From assembly GCF_019175285.1 (NCBI RefSeq), contig NC_056528.1:21810570-21874569 (forward strand): DNA of 64,000 nucleotides, read 5' to 3'. This DNA comes from Sceloporus undulatus (taxonomy: Eukaryota; Chordata; Lepidosauria; Squamata; Phrynosomatidae). Below, one piece after another: positions 33,511 through 47,407 of this stretch. The first letter of the stretch is position 1, and every line of letters begins with the position of its first letter. A program made the position numbers and the translations under genes. The notes beneath the pieces are model-generated. The model worked only from the letters and a program-made list of their open reading frames with translations. It was not told the DNA's origin and searched no databases.

Positions 33511-36067
33511 ATTTTTCCCATGAAGCCCTATGTCTCCCATGTTTCTTTGCCATCTCTCTTATGGATGGCCCTAAGTTGAATCTGGCTTCACAGCAACTGA
33601 CTTCAATAGAGCACCTTGGTTGGGGGCCTTGCTGTGATGATGGCGGATTCCATCACTGGCAATGGGATGGACAAGAGGGCCTTTGGGTCCCTCCGAATGC
33701 TTATGGATCTATGAAAAGGTTGCACCTTAGAAATGTTATGGGATGGTAATGAACACTAGTGCGCATACACATGCTCAATGGGTTCATCAATCTGGGTTTT
33801 TTCTTCCTTATTGTTTGTGGACTAATCTTGTTTTTGTTTTTGAAAGAGGCAGTTACTTTCCCCCAAATTTCCTCTGCAAGATCAATGCTTTGGCTCAGGC
33901 CTTGGAAAGGAAAGGAGATCCAGTGATGTTTCTTAGCAACAAAGGAATGTTTTCCCCAGGCATTTCTAAACCATGTGGTTACTAGGGAACTGTGCCTTCT
34001 AGTATCTCTTGGATGAAAGGGATACTGCTGTGGATGTGAGCTTCTGTCTATGTCTTAATATAGCAAGAAACAATGCCACATGTCCATAGCTATAGAATAG
34101 GAACAGTTCCCCCCCCCCCCACACTATATATAAAACTATACCAGCCAATTCTGGTGGCATTGGTTTACCCAAAAAATAAACTACATCTTTCAGAACGATC
34201 TTTGCTGAACTGGTGGTCTAGAACTAGTGATCCAAATCATCTTGTTCGCAAAAGAAACAGAAAGGCTGTTTCTGTGAGCTGATGGTGTTTGACAATACCT
34301 CTGACTGACCAACTCTTGAGGGAATACATTTTGAGCAGGCGATGGGAGATAGTATTATTCGCCATGCTTCAGAACGCAGCCTTTGCACTTTTGTAGACTT
34401 GTGCCATGCATCTTCAAAGTCCTCACACCAAGAAACTGTGACCAGATTCTTACCTAACAGCAAAACAGCTTGAGATTTGTTGAACTCTAGCTAGTGTCAA
34501 GACTAATCCCCTCAAACAATCCATGGTTTGTCAACCAGCCATTCATCGGGATTAGAAGCCATGGGTTTATAGCTGAATTATTTAACCATGGCTTGTTGTG
34601 ATGTCTCAGTCTGCAACTAGGATAGGTCATCTTCTTTTCTGTGTATTTCCATTTGTGTGTGTGTTTCTGATGAAGGAAACAGCACTCTGTTTTTTCTACC
34701 TGGATGCCAAAATAACAGGCGATGTTTTCCAACTGTTTTGTTTCAAAATGTTGATTCACTGAGCATATTATTGTTTGATGTCTTCCTCTGGTTAAAAAAG
34801 AAGAAGCGATAGTGTCATTAATATAAATCAAAGTGACACCTATTTTCAAGCATGGATCAATTCTATCTTACGAAGCCCTTTCTTTATTTTCTCATTTCAT
34901 GCACACAAGAGCTAAGGTGGGCCACACGTGGCCACAGACTCCATGCGGCCACTTGCTGCCTTCAATCAAACCACTTCCATCAAAATAAGCGCACCACTGA
35001 AATCTGAGTCCAGTGGCCTGTTTTTACAGTCCAGGTCCGCTGGGCAGCCAGCAGGGCTATTTCTGCTTAAACATCCCACAAGTCATCTCCAGACAGCTGC
35101 CCTCCTGACTTCTTGAACTTGCGCAAAGTGGCCAGGGATCAACTCGACCACCTCAAGGAATCCGGGGTTTCCTCCTCCTCTTCTCCTTTCAAAGCACCGC
35201 ATTACAGGAAGCATTTCAGACACTGGTTTTCACAAGTTTCTGATGTCTTCTTTATGTTTAAAGCTTCAGGTGTTTATCCAAAGTGCTTAATCTGGGGAAA
35301 AGATGGGATAAAAATAACAACAACAATGGGTTTAGTACTTCAATAAACACTGGGATTCCATAGGTCACAGCCATAGCAGTTAAAGAGGGGTCATGGTACT
35401 ACAATGTATGAGGTGTCATCCCTAGGTCTTGGCTTTGGGCCTTAAACCTCTGGAAGACTTTACCTCAATAGGGCTGACAACTGTGTTGATTTTACAAATC
35501 CTATTCCTTTAATAGGTTTCCGCTAGTAAGGATGTACAAGGTTCTTTCGTCTTTCTAGCAGCTTGACTGACTGGTTGATTAAAATTGTCTCTCGCCTTTT
35601 TCCTGGCATGGGACCCAAGGCACCTTAAAGCCAATTGGGAATAAACTACAACTAAAACCTTAAGATCCCAATTGAATACGGATGGTAGCAGCCATCATAC
35701 TTCTTTCTGTTTGTGAGAAGCATTGCTGGGTTGCATTGTGGCGCATGGCGCATCAACCCAAGTGGCTTCCCCTCAAAATATGAAGCCCCTGGAGAAATCA
35801 CAGCAGTAAGGATTGCCAGGGGCTCCCCGCCTTCTCCAGTTCCCTGCCTGGCCAAGCCATAATCTGGGCGGAAGAGGCTCTTCCCACCAGGGTCCCAGGC
35901 CCTAAGGCTTCTGGGACCAAAGCCGAGGCCGGGCTCCTGGTGCTGCCATTGAGCATGATTGTGCATGAAGCACCCACTGCAGTGGCTCACAGCATGAACA
36001 GATGTGCCTTGAAGTTATTCCCCTGTTTGGAAATGTTTGCCTTGATTTCCAAACATTAATATATATG

Positions 36068-36448
36068 AAGAACGGCTGAGGGATCTGGGTATGTTTAGCC
36101 TGGAGAAGAGAATGTTCAGAGGGGATATGCTAGCCCTGTTTAAGTACTTGAAGGGTATCATATTGAGGAGGGAGCAAACTTGTTTTCTGCTGCTCCAGAG
36201 ACTAGGACCCAGAACAATGGAACAGAGATTCCAGCTCAACATTAGGAGGAACTTCCTGAGAGTCAGGGCTGTTCGACAGAGGCACACACTCCTTCCTCAG
36301 AGTGTAATGGAGTCTCCTTCCTTAGAGGTCTTCAAACAGAGGCTGGATGGCCATCTGTCTGTCACAGCCAGGGATGCTTTGATGGAGAGTTCCTGCATGG
36401 CAGAAGGGGGTTGAGCTGGATGACCTTTGTGGTCTCTTCCAACTCTAG
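36068..36448 (+). mobile_element. CR1 LINE 3' end
   Basis: Runs from 'aacggctgagggatctgggt' to 'tctcttccaactctaggcc'. It is the same subfamily as 6580-6972 and ends about 140 bp before the first PLPP7 GC box. Confidence 0.9.
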
Positions 36449-36559
36449 GCCTCCAGGTGAAACTGAGGGCCTTGCTCCTTCTTCCCTCACCTTTAAGGGA
36501 CCTAGTTTAACAGCCTTCGCAGAGTCACCAGGGGAGCCTGGCAAAGCGTAACAGGCGCC

Positions 36560-37558
<999 letters not shown>

Positions 37559-38045
37559 TAAGTGGCCCAGCAGCCAGGATCTGGAGGAACCCACTGGATT
37601 TCAACACCTCTCCCCCCCCCCCAAAAGGAAGCCTTGAAAGCTTTCTGCCCTTTCTGCAAACTTTAGTCAATTCCCTTTAAAACAAAGGCAGTTTTACTCC
37701 TTTTGCTCCCCGTTTTTCTCTTGGTACACGACCCAAGGCAGTTCGTATCAAGTTAAGGACAAAGCATGCTAAAATCCTATTGGATGCAAAAGTTTAAAGA
37801 TAAGGAAACAGTCCATTAAAAAACACTAAACTGCATAAAACATAGTAGAATGATACAAATATCATACGCTCCATTTATAAGGTTCCTCTGCCTCATAAGC
37901 AAAAAGCCAAAGGCCTGCCCAAATCATAAGGTCTGTTAGTGAAAAGGGGCACTGAGGGGGTGAAATGAGCCTCCCATGGGAAGGGATCCCACAAGTTGGG
38001 AGCAATGGGATCTGGTATTTAAGGAGGCAGCCTTTTTAGTAGTTG

Positions 38046-38170
38046 CACCCACAAGTTAGGCACCAGATCATGTCTGCTCTTGGAAGCTAAGCAGGATCAG
38101 CCCTGGTTAGTGCTTGCATGGGAAGCCACCACTGAATACCAGGTGGGAAGGTGCTTTTGAATGTTCTGGG
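38046..38170 (+). mobile_element. 5S-rRNA-derived SINE head
   Basis: The stretch 'tcttggaagctaagcaggat' through 'ggttagtgcttgcatgggaa' is plainly derived from 5S rRNA and carries the internal control region. Compare 55468-55605. Divergence and BovB-type context show a SINE, not a 5S gene. Confidence 0.7.
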
Positions 38171-38206
38171 GTTCTCCAACCTGGTGGAATAGATACTGAA
38201 TGATAG

Positions 38207-38585
38207 TTTGCTGCTGTTATTGTTATGTGCCATCATCCAGTTGACTTTGACCCTATGAATGAGACTCTGAGATCCCTAGTGATCAGTTGCCCTGCTCAGG
38301 TCTTGCAGACTCAGGGCTGTGACTACCTCAGTTGAGTTTATCCATCTGTAACTGCCTCCCACTTCAACAAACATTATCATCCTTCCTAATGAATCATCCC
38401 ATCTCATGACATGCCCAAAGTACAAAAGCCTCAGTTGAATAGTTTTAGCTTCTAGAGAGAATTCAGGCTTGCTCTGTTCTCAGATCACATGAGTTAATGT
38501 TCTTCCTGCCAGCTTTGTTCACTGTCTGCCTTTCACAACCCTATATAGAAGTGCCTGATAAGGTTGCCTTTGCATGTAGACTTAA
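38207..38585 (-). mobile_element. BovB LINE 3' end
   Basis: Antisense; the reverse complement reads through the BovB C-terminal block (TKLRWLRF...GKTIML-like) and ends in the BovB 3' terminus 'tgaccctatgaatg' (antisense). 5'-truncated. Confidence 0.7.
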
Positions 38586-38606
38586 GGTAGCCCTATTCAT
38601 GCCATA

Positions 38607-38842
38607 GGCCCCATACAGACAGGCCAAAATAAAGCTGCTTTGGGTCACTTTGGAGGTATGCTGTTTAAATTATGCATGTGGCCTAAGAAGCCAGAAGCCA
38701 TGTCAAAGCCACAATCCAGTCCTAAGGACAGGAGCGCAGCTTTGGCGCAGCTTCCGGACTCTTAGGGCGCATGCATCATTTAAACAGCATACCTCCAAAG
38801 TGACCCGAAGCAGCTTTATTTTGGCCTGTCTGTATGGGGCCC
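38607..38842. mobile_element. Harbinger-like palindromic miniature element, copy 3 of 5
   Basis: Begins GGCCCCATACAGACAGGCC and ends with its inverse; CATA (or ATA) is repeated at both ends. Arms of about 110 bp with few mismatches. Confidence 0.88.
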
Positions 38843-40021
38843 ATAGTTATGACATCTTTCTCAGCATACAGTGGACAGTGATTATTCAAAATGTATTAGG
38901 CTTTGGTCCAATATATGTATGTGACTCCATCTGAGGCAGCATCAGGATCGTAGTTCCTACCGTGTTTGCTAACCATATATTTTGTATATGCTTCCTACTG
39001 CGTGATGGATATGCTACACTGTTGGTGAGGCTGGGCGGAAAGATGGTTTATCTTCCTTGGAGCTAATCAGTAGCTGTAGCAGGAGGAAATACAAGCTGAC
39101 AGTTCTGTGGGAACGCTTGATATGGAGTGGAAAAGAGGGGTAGTCCTGGGAAGAGGAATGTTTTGAAAGGTTGGAACACAATGGCATGTAAGCCTGCTGT
39201 TTGAATTGCTGTGTGCTTTTAATACGCCATGTAATTGGCAATGCTTCAATCCTGACAACATTGTTATGCTCTGAGAAAAGATTTCTGACTTGACTGAACT
39301 TGTGTTTCTGAACTGCAATGAGCCAAAATATCACAGACAGTGAATTAACTTGGAAGTCCATCAAGTGGAGCTTCTGAACCCAAATGCCTGATGAGTTTCT
39401 GGAAAGTACCGTCACTGAGGTTTAGGCAGCAAAGGTGTAAAGAGAGGTGTAGTCAGCAACTACTTTTCCTTGTTCAGAAGGTACCACCACCTCACTGCAG
39501 ACTTGCCAAAGTCCTCGGCTTTCCTAAGCATTGTAAGATGTCTTCAGCATCATATTGTTAGAAAGCTAGACCAGGATAATGGAAAGGAACACTCAATTCC
39601 TTCCTCAGCTACAAAGTTTGGGGAGGCAATCAATCACTTTGGCTGAGAGTTCTAAATACCCATTCCTAAACTGTAGATCCCATAATTCCATAGGATGTTG
39701 CCATGGTAGTTAAAGTGGAATCTTAGTGCTGTAATAGTGTTGTGTGAAAGGGCATTTGTAAAGACAGAAACAGTAGTAGCCAGCGGGTCCTGGCCTTTGG
39801 CACATTGGGAAAGAAAAATCACCAGTCCCCCACATCATAGTCTGAGGGCGAGTGTTCTGGATTTGTTCTTGTGACCATGAGGTTTGCTTTAGGCATGGCT
39901 GCAAAGCTTTGCATCAGAACTGGAGCTCTCTCTCTCAAAATCCAGTTGCGTGGGACAAAAGAGGGGCTGGACACCAATTTCATGGGTTCTACAGATGGTC
40001 ACAACTGTAATTTGTATGCTC

Positions 40022-40712
40022 AACCTTAAGAGGAACTTCCTGATAGTAAGAGCGGTTAGACAGTGGAACACACTCCCTCGGAGGGTGGTGAAGGTCTTTA
40101 AACAGAGGCTGGATGGCCATCTGTCAGGGATGTCAGGAAGAAGGAAAGATGCATGCTGGGTTCACAACCCTTGTCGAAGTGAACACAAGTAGAGTTTATG
40201 TATGCGGACAAGATGCCCAAAAGAAGGTGTGTGAAGAATCTGAGTTGCGTGGCAAATTTCCTCTCACACAGGAATGAATCTCAGGACAACGAGGTTTCTC
40301 TCAACAGGAGGGCTCTTTAATCTTTGTTACAGAGAACTATGTATTTACAAAGATTACACTGAGTATCAGACATCCATCTTGGATACTCATCAACAAGTTA
40401 CTCCACCAACACAACCTCTGAAGCAGTCACAATAACACCAACCATCTCACTCTCTCAGTGACAGTTGAGAATGTCAGTTGGCAGTTGCATCAACATTCCT
40501 ATGATGCACTGTTTAAATGCTGACACATATATCTGCCACTAGAACTGTACTATGTTTCGCCACAGCTGCACCTAGTGGCCACATCATTGTCATTTTGTCA
40601 GACCTGTTTCAACATGGTCCTGACAAGGGATGCTTTGATTGTGAGTTCCTGCATGGCAGGGGCTTGGACTAGATGGCCTTTGTGGTCTCTTCCAACTCTA
40701 CGATTCTATGAT
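40022..40712 (+). mobile_element. CR1 LINE 3' end, split by a solo LTR
   Basis: The CR1 runs 40022-40130 and resumes 40631-40712 ('tgctttgattgtgagttcct' to 'caactctacgattctatg'). The two halves join without loss across the inserted LTR and its AGGGA duplication. Confidence 0.88.
40131..40625 (-). mobile_element. Solo LTR of an LTR retrotransposon (fossil)
   Basis: This 495-bp element begins TGTCAGGA and ends TCCTGACA, that is TG...CA with perfect 8-bp inverted ends. It is flanked by a 5-bp duplication AGGGA (40126-40130, 40626-40630). On the minus strand an ATTAAA lies mid-element, so the LTR probably reads that way. No internal region remains, as expected after LTR-LTR recombination. The family (Gypsy, Copia or ERV) is not determined. 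It is younger than the CR1 it sits in. Confidence 0.85.
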
Positions 40713-41126
40713 CCAAGTAGTGTGTAATTGTGTGATTGCCAGACTTCTTCACTGTGCACCACTTGAATGTGCTGAACTGCTCAAATGCAAATCACAAGAC
40801 TGAACCACCCGTTCGCATTGCCTTGTCATAGTTTCATGCCCTCTCAAAGGAGAAACTGAGCAAATCAAAATCTTCGGGATGCACCGGAAGAAGCCAGAAT
40901 GCTGACTTAATATTGCATTTAGCCAAGAGGGCCCCTTTTCCTTGGGGTCCTGACTGCTATGTCAAAAGATGCATACCTCACTGAGCAAAGAGCCAGATCT
41001 ATGGAATCATTCACCAAATCATATTTAGGAAAACAGAGGTTATGAACTAATTGGTACTCACCCTGTGTTTTCTTGGGCATCACAACCAGCAGTGAGAGTT
41101 GAGGTGTAGACAAAAGCAATTATGCG

Positions 41127-41450
41127 TAAAGGTAAAGGTTTCCTCTTTGACATGATTGTCAAGTCATGTCTGATTGTAGGGGGCAATGCTCATCTTTGTT
41201 ACTAAGCTGAGGGAGCCAGTATTGTTAAAGATGACTCCATGGTCACATGGCCAGCACAACTGCACAGAACTGTGTTACCTTCCCACTGTAGTGGTACCTG
41301 TTTGTCTGCTTGCACTTTTACATGCTTTTGAACTGCTAGGTTGGTAGAAGCTGGGACTAGTGACAGGAGCTCACTCCATCACACAACATTTGGGCCTTGA
41401 GCTGCTGACCTTCTGATTGCCCGTGTCTTAACTACTGAGCCACTGTGTCC
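41127..41450 (-). mobile_element. tRNA-derived SINE with (ACCTTT)-type tail
   Basis: On the minus strand a tRNA-like head (gtggctcagtagttaag at 41432-41448) leads to a 3' tail that reads 'gtaaaggtaaagg' on the plus strand. The family is common in squamates. A tail fragment is at 57135-57203. Confidence 0.65.
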
Positions 41451-41586
41451 GTCAACTCCGTGTCCAGACCCAATATTCTCCCAGGGAGCCTTTTGTTTTG
41501 GCTAGTCTGTCCCTCTCTACCTCCTATAAGTAGTATTTTTTATTATTATTATTTTGAACTGAGCGTGAAATGAAATGTCCAGTTCC

Positions 41587-41818
41587 CAGTACTTTGGGAC
41601 CTTGATATCCACTGGGGTTTGGTTCCAGGACCCTCACGATACCAAAATCTTTAAATGCACAAGTGCCATGATACACAGTGGCATAGTGAAATTATGTACC
41701 TTATATTAAATGACAAAAACAACATTTACTTTTGGGATTTATATATTTTTTGGATATTTTTAAGCTGTGGATGCTTGAATCTGTGGATAAAAAATCTGTG
41801 GTTACCAAGGGCTAACTG
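41587..41818. mobile_element. Tigger/mariner-like miniature DNA transposon
   Basis: Same family as 2162-2388: 'ggaccttgatatccactggg', 'ttggttccaggaccc', 'ggatttatatattttttgg', and end 'ggctaactg' followed by TA. The left end is altered. Confidence 0.7.
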
Positions 41819-41824
41819 TATATT

Positions 41825-42189
41825 GGTCTGGTACAGACGGGCTTATTGGGTGACCTCGTCATGTGCTAGGGTTGGCCAAGGGCGCTCCGCCCACATATGC
41901 CTCAACCCTAGCACGTGATGAGCGCGTAACAATGGTGGCGCCCTGTACAGATGGGCACCGCCATTGTTACATGCAGGATGCCTAGCATCCGCACATCGCG
42001 GCGCCATTATGATGTTGCAAGTGAGCCATTGGCGCACCGCAGCATCATAATCGCACCGGAAGAAGAACCCGCTTTTTGCGTGTTCTTTTTGCTCCACGGG
42101 GAAGTCCTACAGTCTGGAGGCTGCGGATTCCCCACGGAGCAAAGCTAGGCCCCAGCAGACCGCCCTTTTTGGGTGGTCTGTACCGGGCC
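41825..42189. mobile_element. Foldback-type DNA element, GGYCYGGTACAGAC ends
   Basis: The left end is GGTCTGGTACAGAC and the right end inverts to GGCCCGGTACAGAC. Inside, 'acaatggtggcgccc' and 'gcaccgccattgttac' form a further inverted pair around 41952. It is GC-richer than the host intron and lies directly beside the Tigger-like element. A truncated relative is at 3207-3442. Confidence 0.65.
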
Positions 42190-44990
42190 ATAGTATGCAA
42201 AATCCCTCTGTGAAGCCACATAGAATATAGTCTGAGCTATCCCACCTAGAGTACATGGCTAACCAGGTGGTGAGTACTCCTATGTTAATGGGAGTTGGTG
42301 CTCTTGGCTACTGTTGCCCACCATGACCACCTCTGCTTGTGGTGTTACTCCCTCCTCTTCCTCACTTACCCTTGAAACAGGAGGCATTGGGATGACTTCT
42401 GTACAGGTGGTGCATCTTTGACCATACTTGCAGGCCAGCCTTTTTTCACTTACTTGCAGCAGATGGAGTACACCTTCCTGTCTGAGACAGGCCCTTTTGA
42501 CTCTTTGCCCACTGGCACATAGCCATTATTGCAACGTTTGCAAGGGAAGGTTCAGTTGCACACCATGATGTCAGACCACAATTCAGAATGCTTACAATCC
42601 CACGAGAGGGCTGGGTTCATGGCAGACTTCATTCAGAACTGCTCATTGTATTGGAGCCATGTGGATCCCTCACTGTGTTATGACATCTAAGGATAATGAC
42701 TGGATACTTGAACAACTCCTGGTGACAGTGAGAATGTGCCTCTGTTACTAAACCTGCATAAATGGTCCACCCCACTAGCCAACTGAGAAAAATTCCTTTC
42801 TACTATTGGACATTTAAACTGCTCTAATTCCTTGGAGAGCTTAAGGAGAACCCCATCTTTGACACCTACCCTGGGCTTGGGGTCACAAAAAGGCAATGAA
42901 GAAACATCAACGTACTCCCCCTCTTTTCTAGACGTGCTCCTTCATGCCTGGGAGGAGGTGCTCCCTGTGGGATGTTGAAATGTTCATGTATGGGTTGTAT
43001 TCAGACATGCACTCCACCAGTGCCCTTGGTGAGTGAGGTGGTGTCACATAGGGAACACCCCTCCCACCTGACCACCCACTGTGCCAGCCCCAGGGAAGGG
43101 GGCTGTGCATGACTGCTCTCCACCCAGTAGCATCTCATGCCCCCTGATCACCATCAAGGTGGGAGAGACCTGCTCCATAGATGGAGCCATTGAGGGGCCA
43201 CCACAGCTGCTGGTCCCGACCACTGATGAGGTGACCCATCTCCTAGAGCAGGGGAAAAGTTTCCTCCCCTCCATGACTGTTGTGTCCAATCCTCCTGCCT
43301 GGAGTGCCCCAGTATTTGCTGGATTGGGAATTCATACTACAGCCAGCCATGACTGAGGAGGACCATGATATACCTGCTGTTGATGTTCGACTTGACAAGA
43401 CCTGCTACACTACTGGATCATTCAGTTGTGAACTAGCAGACACCAGTTATGAACTGGCATGACGCCCCCCTCCATTACTGCAGTTGATGCCTTAGCCGGC
43501 ATGTTAGGTGGAATGGCCTGAGGAGATGAGGCTCACTGGAACGTTGAGGCCCCCCTCTACTGGTGGGCACTCTGGATGCTGATGCCCCAGTGCGTCTGGT
43601 GGAGGCCAGTCCCTGAATCAACTCATACAGTTCAGCCATGGTCAGCTGAATAGAAGTACTCAGTGTCTGGCTGGAAGGATGCATCGCCATAGGGTGGCTC
43701 AGATGGGCCGGGCCCTTGATTAACTGGAGAATGTCAGCAATTGTTGGCTGGCCATAGTACTGGCAGGCAAGGCATTAATTTAGGTGATTCAGTCACTGCC
43801 AGTGCCACCTGAAAGGCATGTGCAGGGGCAGCAGGGTTATTAACCACCACTGTCTGAGGTTCTTGCGGACCCTAGGGCAAATGTCCAACCTGTGTGACCC
43901 ACTCCACCAACACTGTCCTGCTGCTCAGTTGCGCCAACTGGGCTGTGAAATCGTCCTTGCATTTGGCCTTCTTAGGGGCAGTGGCTGACTGCCTGCTGCC
44001 AGCAGCAGAAGAGAAAGCATGTGTTTGGACTTGCTCCAAGGCATGATGTGGAATCTGGAAAAGGTTGGGTTGCCAGTCAGGGCAATGGAGATACAGTTGA
44101 TCACCAAGCTATTATAAAGCCCCAAGTGTAGCAGCTCACATCAGCAAAACATTGCCACCCCAAAAAACAATTTAGGCAGAAAGCTCATCATACCCCCCAA
44201 GGCATAGGTACATGACAAATTAAACCGGGTGAAGCGTGGAGAAAGAGGGTTAGCCAGGCATGCAATAGAAAAGAGACAAGAGGACTATGGTTATATAATA
44301 GGGAATGAGGCAAAGCAACAAACCATGAGGAGAAATCAGTATTGCAATGAAGGAGCCATATATAGAAGAAGTTCCCAGGAGAAGCATCACAAGGAGAAGC
44401 ACCCCTAGGGAAAGCAACAGTAGAATAGTATACAGACAGGAAATCTGTGAGGATAGGAAGAAGGAGACTGGGCAGTGAAGAAGGCTGAAGCAAAAGTGAG
44501 AATAAAAAGGAAAAGAAAGGAAAGCGCTAGAGAGAGAGAAGAGGGAAAGAGGAAGGAAGGGGGAAAATAGAAGGGGCACTTCTGAAGCTCCCCCAGTTCT
44601 GTCCACAAGTGTCAGGCCTGACTGCACCATATTACCTCTCCATCCTTCCAAGGACCCAATGCCCTGGCTGGGAGTCCTCCAGAGTGTACACAGGGCGGAG
44701 TGAACAGGAAGCTGCCAAGCAAAAACTACATGGCTCACTGTCCTCCCCATATTGCCAGGTGCCCCCCCCCCAAAAAAAACCCTCTGAGCATACAGCTTGC
44801 TCACTTCAGCTGAGCATCTGCACATGGCCAGCCATCCCCCTGGCTGCCACTCACCCCTCCTGCAGCCCTGGGAATGAGGGCCACATGGCTGGAGTCCTGC
44901 AGCTGCCACAGAGCTGTGCCACTGCCTGCTCTCCCAGGCCCCTGGGACTTGTGGTGGTACTTTCGGGTAGTGTACGTAGCTAACATAGGA
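42190..44990. other. 2.8-kb stretch of unknown nature
   Basis: No repeat family or conserved protein is recognised. Base composition is more even than that of flanking DNA, with many short frames on both strands, none convincing. A purine-rich block lies at 44440-44580 and an A/C-rich run at 44761-44778. It could be a decayed large element or unique intron. Confidence 0.3.
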
Positions 44991-45056
44991 AAATGGATTT
45001 CCATTACTGCTATATGTATTTCTTAAATCATGGGTTAATCAGATTTTCAAGTACCA

Positions 45057-45275
45057 GTGCTTGGACCTAGGCAGCTGGGTATGTTTAGCCTGGAAAAGAG
45101 AAGGTTAAGAGGTGATATGATAGCCCTGTTTAAATATTTGAAGGGATGTCATGTTGAGGATAGAGCAAATTTGTTTTTTGCAGCTCCAGAGCAATGGGTC
45201 CCAGAGCAATGGGATCAAATGACAGAAAAAGAGATTCCACCTCAACATTAGGAGGAACTTCCTGACAGTGGGGCT
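45057..45275 (+). mobile_element. CR1 LINE 3' fragment (terminus missing)
   Basis: 'ctgggtatgtttagcctgga' through 'acattaggaggaacttcctg', then it breaks off into L2-like sequence. Confidence 0.85.
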
Positions 45276-45289
45276 GGATAGATGGGCGG

Positions 45290-45615
45290 CCCTCTCCATC
45301 TCCCTCTGGATGACAGTGGATGGTCTTCTTTCAGATAAGGCCTGATGGAGCTGGTTTGCCCTTCTATCCCTCTGAATGATGGTGCATCCTTCTGGTGGCA
45401 GGCAAAAACTTGTTTTGTTTCAGTTTGTTTGGAAATTAACTGTTCATGAGGAAGGGGCTTTTAATAATATAGTGAATTGTCTGTATTTTGGGTTTTTAAA
45501 GCGTATCCTTTTACATTGCTTTTAATTCTGTTGATAGTTTAATTGTATTTTAACTTTTCTATATTAGAATTGTGAATTTCTAGCAGTGTTTTTAACTGAT
45601 GGAAGTCACTTTGAG
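45290..45615 (+). mobile_element. L2-type LINE 3' UTR and tail
   Basis: T-rich tail with 'ttttaattctgttgatagtt', then 'agtcactttgagtcacc'. It has weak similarity to the L2 copies at 23850 and 50463. Confidence 0.45.
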
Positions 45616-45963
45616 TCACCACAGAGTTCTGTTAAAAAATGGTGGTGGAATAGAGGGCATTGTTATCAAATTTGTACTACAACAAGCATCTGCAGAAGCC
45701 TCTGGAGGACCTTGCAAGCTCTTTGCAGATGATGTCCTTACAGTGTGTCCAGTGGCAGGAAAATACTTGGAAACATTTCCCCTTATATTTCTGTTCTCCA
45801 ACAGTATGGAAATGACCATGTGGATGAGGGTATTGTGCTGCTTACAAGGTGTGTTTTGGAGGAGTAGCATCAGAAGATGTAGATGCAGAGACATTGCAGT
45901 GTGATACAAGTACACATCTTGATGCATGATCTTGGGCAGTGTTTCTAAATTAAATTATGCAAA

Positions 45964-45973
45964 NNNNNNNNNN
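45964..45973. other. Assembly gap (10 N)
   Basis: Ten N bases; the true gap length may differ. Confidence 1.
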
Positions 45974-47407
45974 TCTCTATCTTCATGTGTGAGGCTTTCC
46001 CACTTTTCTGTCAATCTATAAGTGGCCACCCTACCTTAAGGTGGGCTCAGGGGAGAACTGTGACATTAGCTTTGGCAGGCTGATCCTCCAAAAATGCCTT
46101 CCCTTTCCGTATTTCCTAGATCATTACTCTTTCCCCAATGCACACCTTTAGGACATCAGCACATATTCCACCAATTGTTGTCCTCACCTCCAAACTATTT
46201 CTCTATGTAGCAGACAACGCCTTTCAAGAAATGAGGCAAAAAGAAAGGCCAGAAAATGAACAGTCAAGAAAAAAAAATGTTGGTAGTCTCTTGTGAAAAA
46301 CAGGGAGTACTTAGGGCATCCTTATGGCTACATTTCCACAGAGATCAACATCACTCGCTGGGCATTTCTTACTGAAGTGTTTTATTTAATACATGTGGAC
46401 ATGCACACAAAAACACCCATGTACATTCAAATATATGCCTATGCAAATATTTTGGATAGTATGCATAAAAATACAAATTTGAGATTAAAATTATTCCTTG
46501 GTTTTTAAACTATTGAGAAACAATTTAAGAAGTATATTCTCTTCCTGTTGGGAAATACAGATTCTTCTTGCTGTTCCTGCAGTAAGATATTACTTTAAAC
46601 CACTTTCATTGCAGTTACACAACTACCCTACCAAACCTACTGCAGGGCATGATTGATTAATGATGCATACTCTCATCATCCCTCCTCTCTTGGCTCAGCT
46701 TCTCTGCAGCATGGACAGAACTGAGCAGCACACACTTAGTATAAGGAATATTCCTGTTTCTAACTGTTAGACCTAGAAATACAAGTAGGTGTGTGTGCCC
46801 CTACTCTCTCTTCCTGGGTCTCAGCTCCACTTGACCTCCTGTGATCTTAGTGATCTTCAGCAAAGTGGGATAAATGATGAATGTTGCATAGGACCAAAAG
46901 AGACAGGGAGGGGCTGTGAGAGAGAGAGAAAGAGAGGGAGGGAGATTGAGAGAGTAAGTGCCAAGCAAAGCCTTTTCTTCCTCTTGTTAATACTTTCCTA
47001 CTTTCTCCCCACAGCCTGGGGATGTGAGAGAGATGTCCATATCCATCAAACAGCATAACATAAATCTCGCCCTTTTCTCTTTTTGCTGGATGCTGCAGTA
47101 CAGCTTTCCTTCTCTATGTTCCATGGAGGTCTCTTGCTCACGTTCCATTCCTCTTCTGCTCCTGTCTCATCAGATAAACTGAAAGCACTGACAAAGAGCA
47201 AATTGCATGTGACATTGGCTCTCCTTCCATATCCATTTTTAAAGTGCCTCTTTTTACTGCTAGAGTGGTTTCTGGCATAGTGTTATATAGTAAAATATTA
47301 TATAGTAATATTTTACTATATTTACAAGCAAAAAAAGGACAACTCTGAAATTTTAAAATTAGCAAAACCTTCTATGGTCTAGGGTTACCAGGCTGAACAT
47401 TTTGTTA

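Larger units (their letters stand above)
28871..36559. other. Intergenic DNA between FAM78A and PLPP7
   Basis: The two genes point away from each other. The interval holds CR1 pieces, two DNA miniature elements, a foldback element and a degenerate GGGA tract. Stretches at about 30160-31480, 31680-32250, 33520-34480 and 34650-36060 show no gene; near 30445-30525 and 35345-35420 short blocks of the ATCCACACTG foldback family are visible. Confidence 0.7.

Noticed and set aside
38046-38170. 5S rRNA gene
   Set aside because: Diverged from 5S, incomplete, and of the same type as copies joined to a SINE tail.
42687-44909. Several 70-220 residue frames in the 2.8-kb unknown stretch
   Set aside because: Frames overlap on both strands, are low in conserved motifs and resemble no family; the longest covers purine-rich repeats.
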